Below, one piece after another: positions 63,440 to 64,000 of a DNA stretch of 64,000 bases (position 1 is its first letter; each line of letters begins with the position of its first letter). The stretch comes from Dipteris shenzhenensis (Eukaryota > Polypodiophyta > Polypodiopsida > Gleicheniales), in NCBI GenBank assembly GCA_047967505.1, contig CM106538.1; one strand, 5' to 3'. The notes beneath the pieces were generated by a model, which did no database searches, had not been told where the DNA came from, and worked only from the letters and a program-made list of their open reading frames with translations. The translations under genes and the position numbers were made by a program.

Positions 63440-64000
63440 GTAAAGATTCAGGGGTTATCTAATGACTTGAAGCCCCTAGTTTTCAAGAGATGGTTGAGGA
63501 CAAACAAGCTTTCCCCCTACTTCTTAGCTCTCCAAGAAGTCAAAGTTGGAGGAGCAAAGCTTCTCTAGCATCTAAAGTAGATCGATGACAAGAGAACATG
63601 GTTCACAAAAAATCATGATGAAGAGAGAGGAGGTGTAGTCATAGGTGTAGCAAATCACCTAGCTCAAGTTGTAGGAAGAGTTATACCGATTTTTGGCAAA
63701 TTCGGGCTTGGGGTGGAATTTGTTCACCCTAATCTCTCGTGCCATGCCTTCTCAGTGTATGCTGCAAATTTGGATAGAGACAGAGCTCTGTTGTGGGAAA
63801 CTTTTCGCTTGGCAGACAATGTGCTTTTACTTGGAGACTTTAATATGGTCGAGAGTAGAATGAAAAGATGGGTAGGGATAGGCAGTGTGATAGAGGCCAT
63901 GAACTGAATACATGGACTCACCTCAAAGAAAGGGTAGAACTGGTTGACATATTTGAAGACACTGCCTTTACTTGGACAAATAACCAAGTAGGACACCTCC
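63440..64000 (+). pseudogene. LINE ORF2 endonuclease domain, cut by the window end
   Basis: LSPYFLALQEVKVGG (the E of the endonuclease/exonuclease/phosphatase fold, about 63510), RGGVVIGVANHLAQ (63630), and LLLGDFNMVESRMKRW (63825-63870, the catalytic D-x-N). After a frame change near 63905 comes WTHLKERVELVDIFEDTAF and TWTNNQVGHL, typical of plant L1 ORF2. Stops at about 63568 and 63579. Reverse transcriptase would lie beyond the window. Confidence 0.85.

Overview
This is nuclear DNA of a land plant. It has one spliced plant-type gene of the 12-oxophytodienoate reductase (OPR, jasmonate pathway) family with GT-AG introns. The rest is a mass of plant mobile elements: CACTA/TNP2, Ty1-copia with a plant-type primer binding site, a plant L1-type LINE, and an unclassified DDE-like transposase family. 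Microsatellites are long and there is a 100-N assembly gap. The low gene density and repeat style suggest a large genome, possibly a fern, lycophyte or gymnosperm. The species cannot be fixed from sequence alone.

Layout. 1-11 kb: degenerate mobile-element debris on the minus strand, a CACTA terminus, a purine-rich tract and a copia LTR edge. 11.8-16.5 kb: a tandem array of about 0.7 kb units, each a nested palindrome separated by microsatellites. 16.5-19.8 kb: short tandem duplications in otherwise unrecognised DNA. 19.86-34.25 kb and about 39.82-54.13 kb: the two arms of a very large inverted duplication. Each arm holds an OPR3-like locus, a copia 3' LTR remnant and a CACTA TNP2 transposase relic, in mirror order. 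34.25-39.8 kb is the centre: a second CACTA terminus, the 3' part of a LINE, the C-terminal half of an unclassified transposase, and a 21-bp minisatellite. 54.2-56.25 kb: a small independent palindrome. 56.3-62.1 kb: the unclassified transposase, split by tandem repeats and the same 21-bp minisatellite; this part is an inverted partner of 36.2-38.5 kb. 62.3-64 kb: the 5' part of a LINE (ORF1 and endonuclease), cut by the window end.

The only plausible working host gene is the left OPR copy (minus strand, five exons, 418 codons, catalytic residues kept). Its mirror copy has three small deletions, two of them frame-breaking, and is a pseudogene. The arms date each other's later events: a copia element with a GATCA target duplication sits only in the left arm, purine and GT tracts only in the left arm, a promoter duplication only in the right arm. 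The most unusual sequences are the nested-palindrome satellite, the exact 21-bp (two helical turns) minisatellite with hairpin spacers, and the inverted duplication itself.
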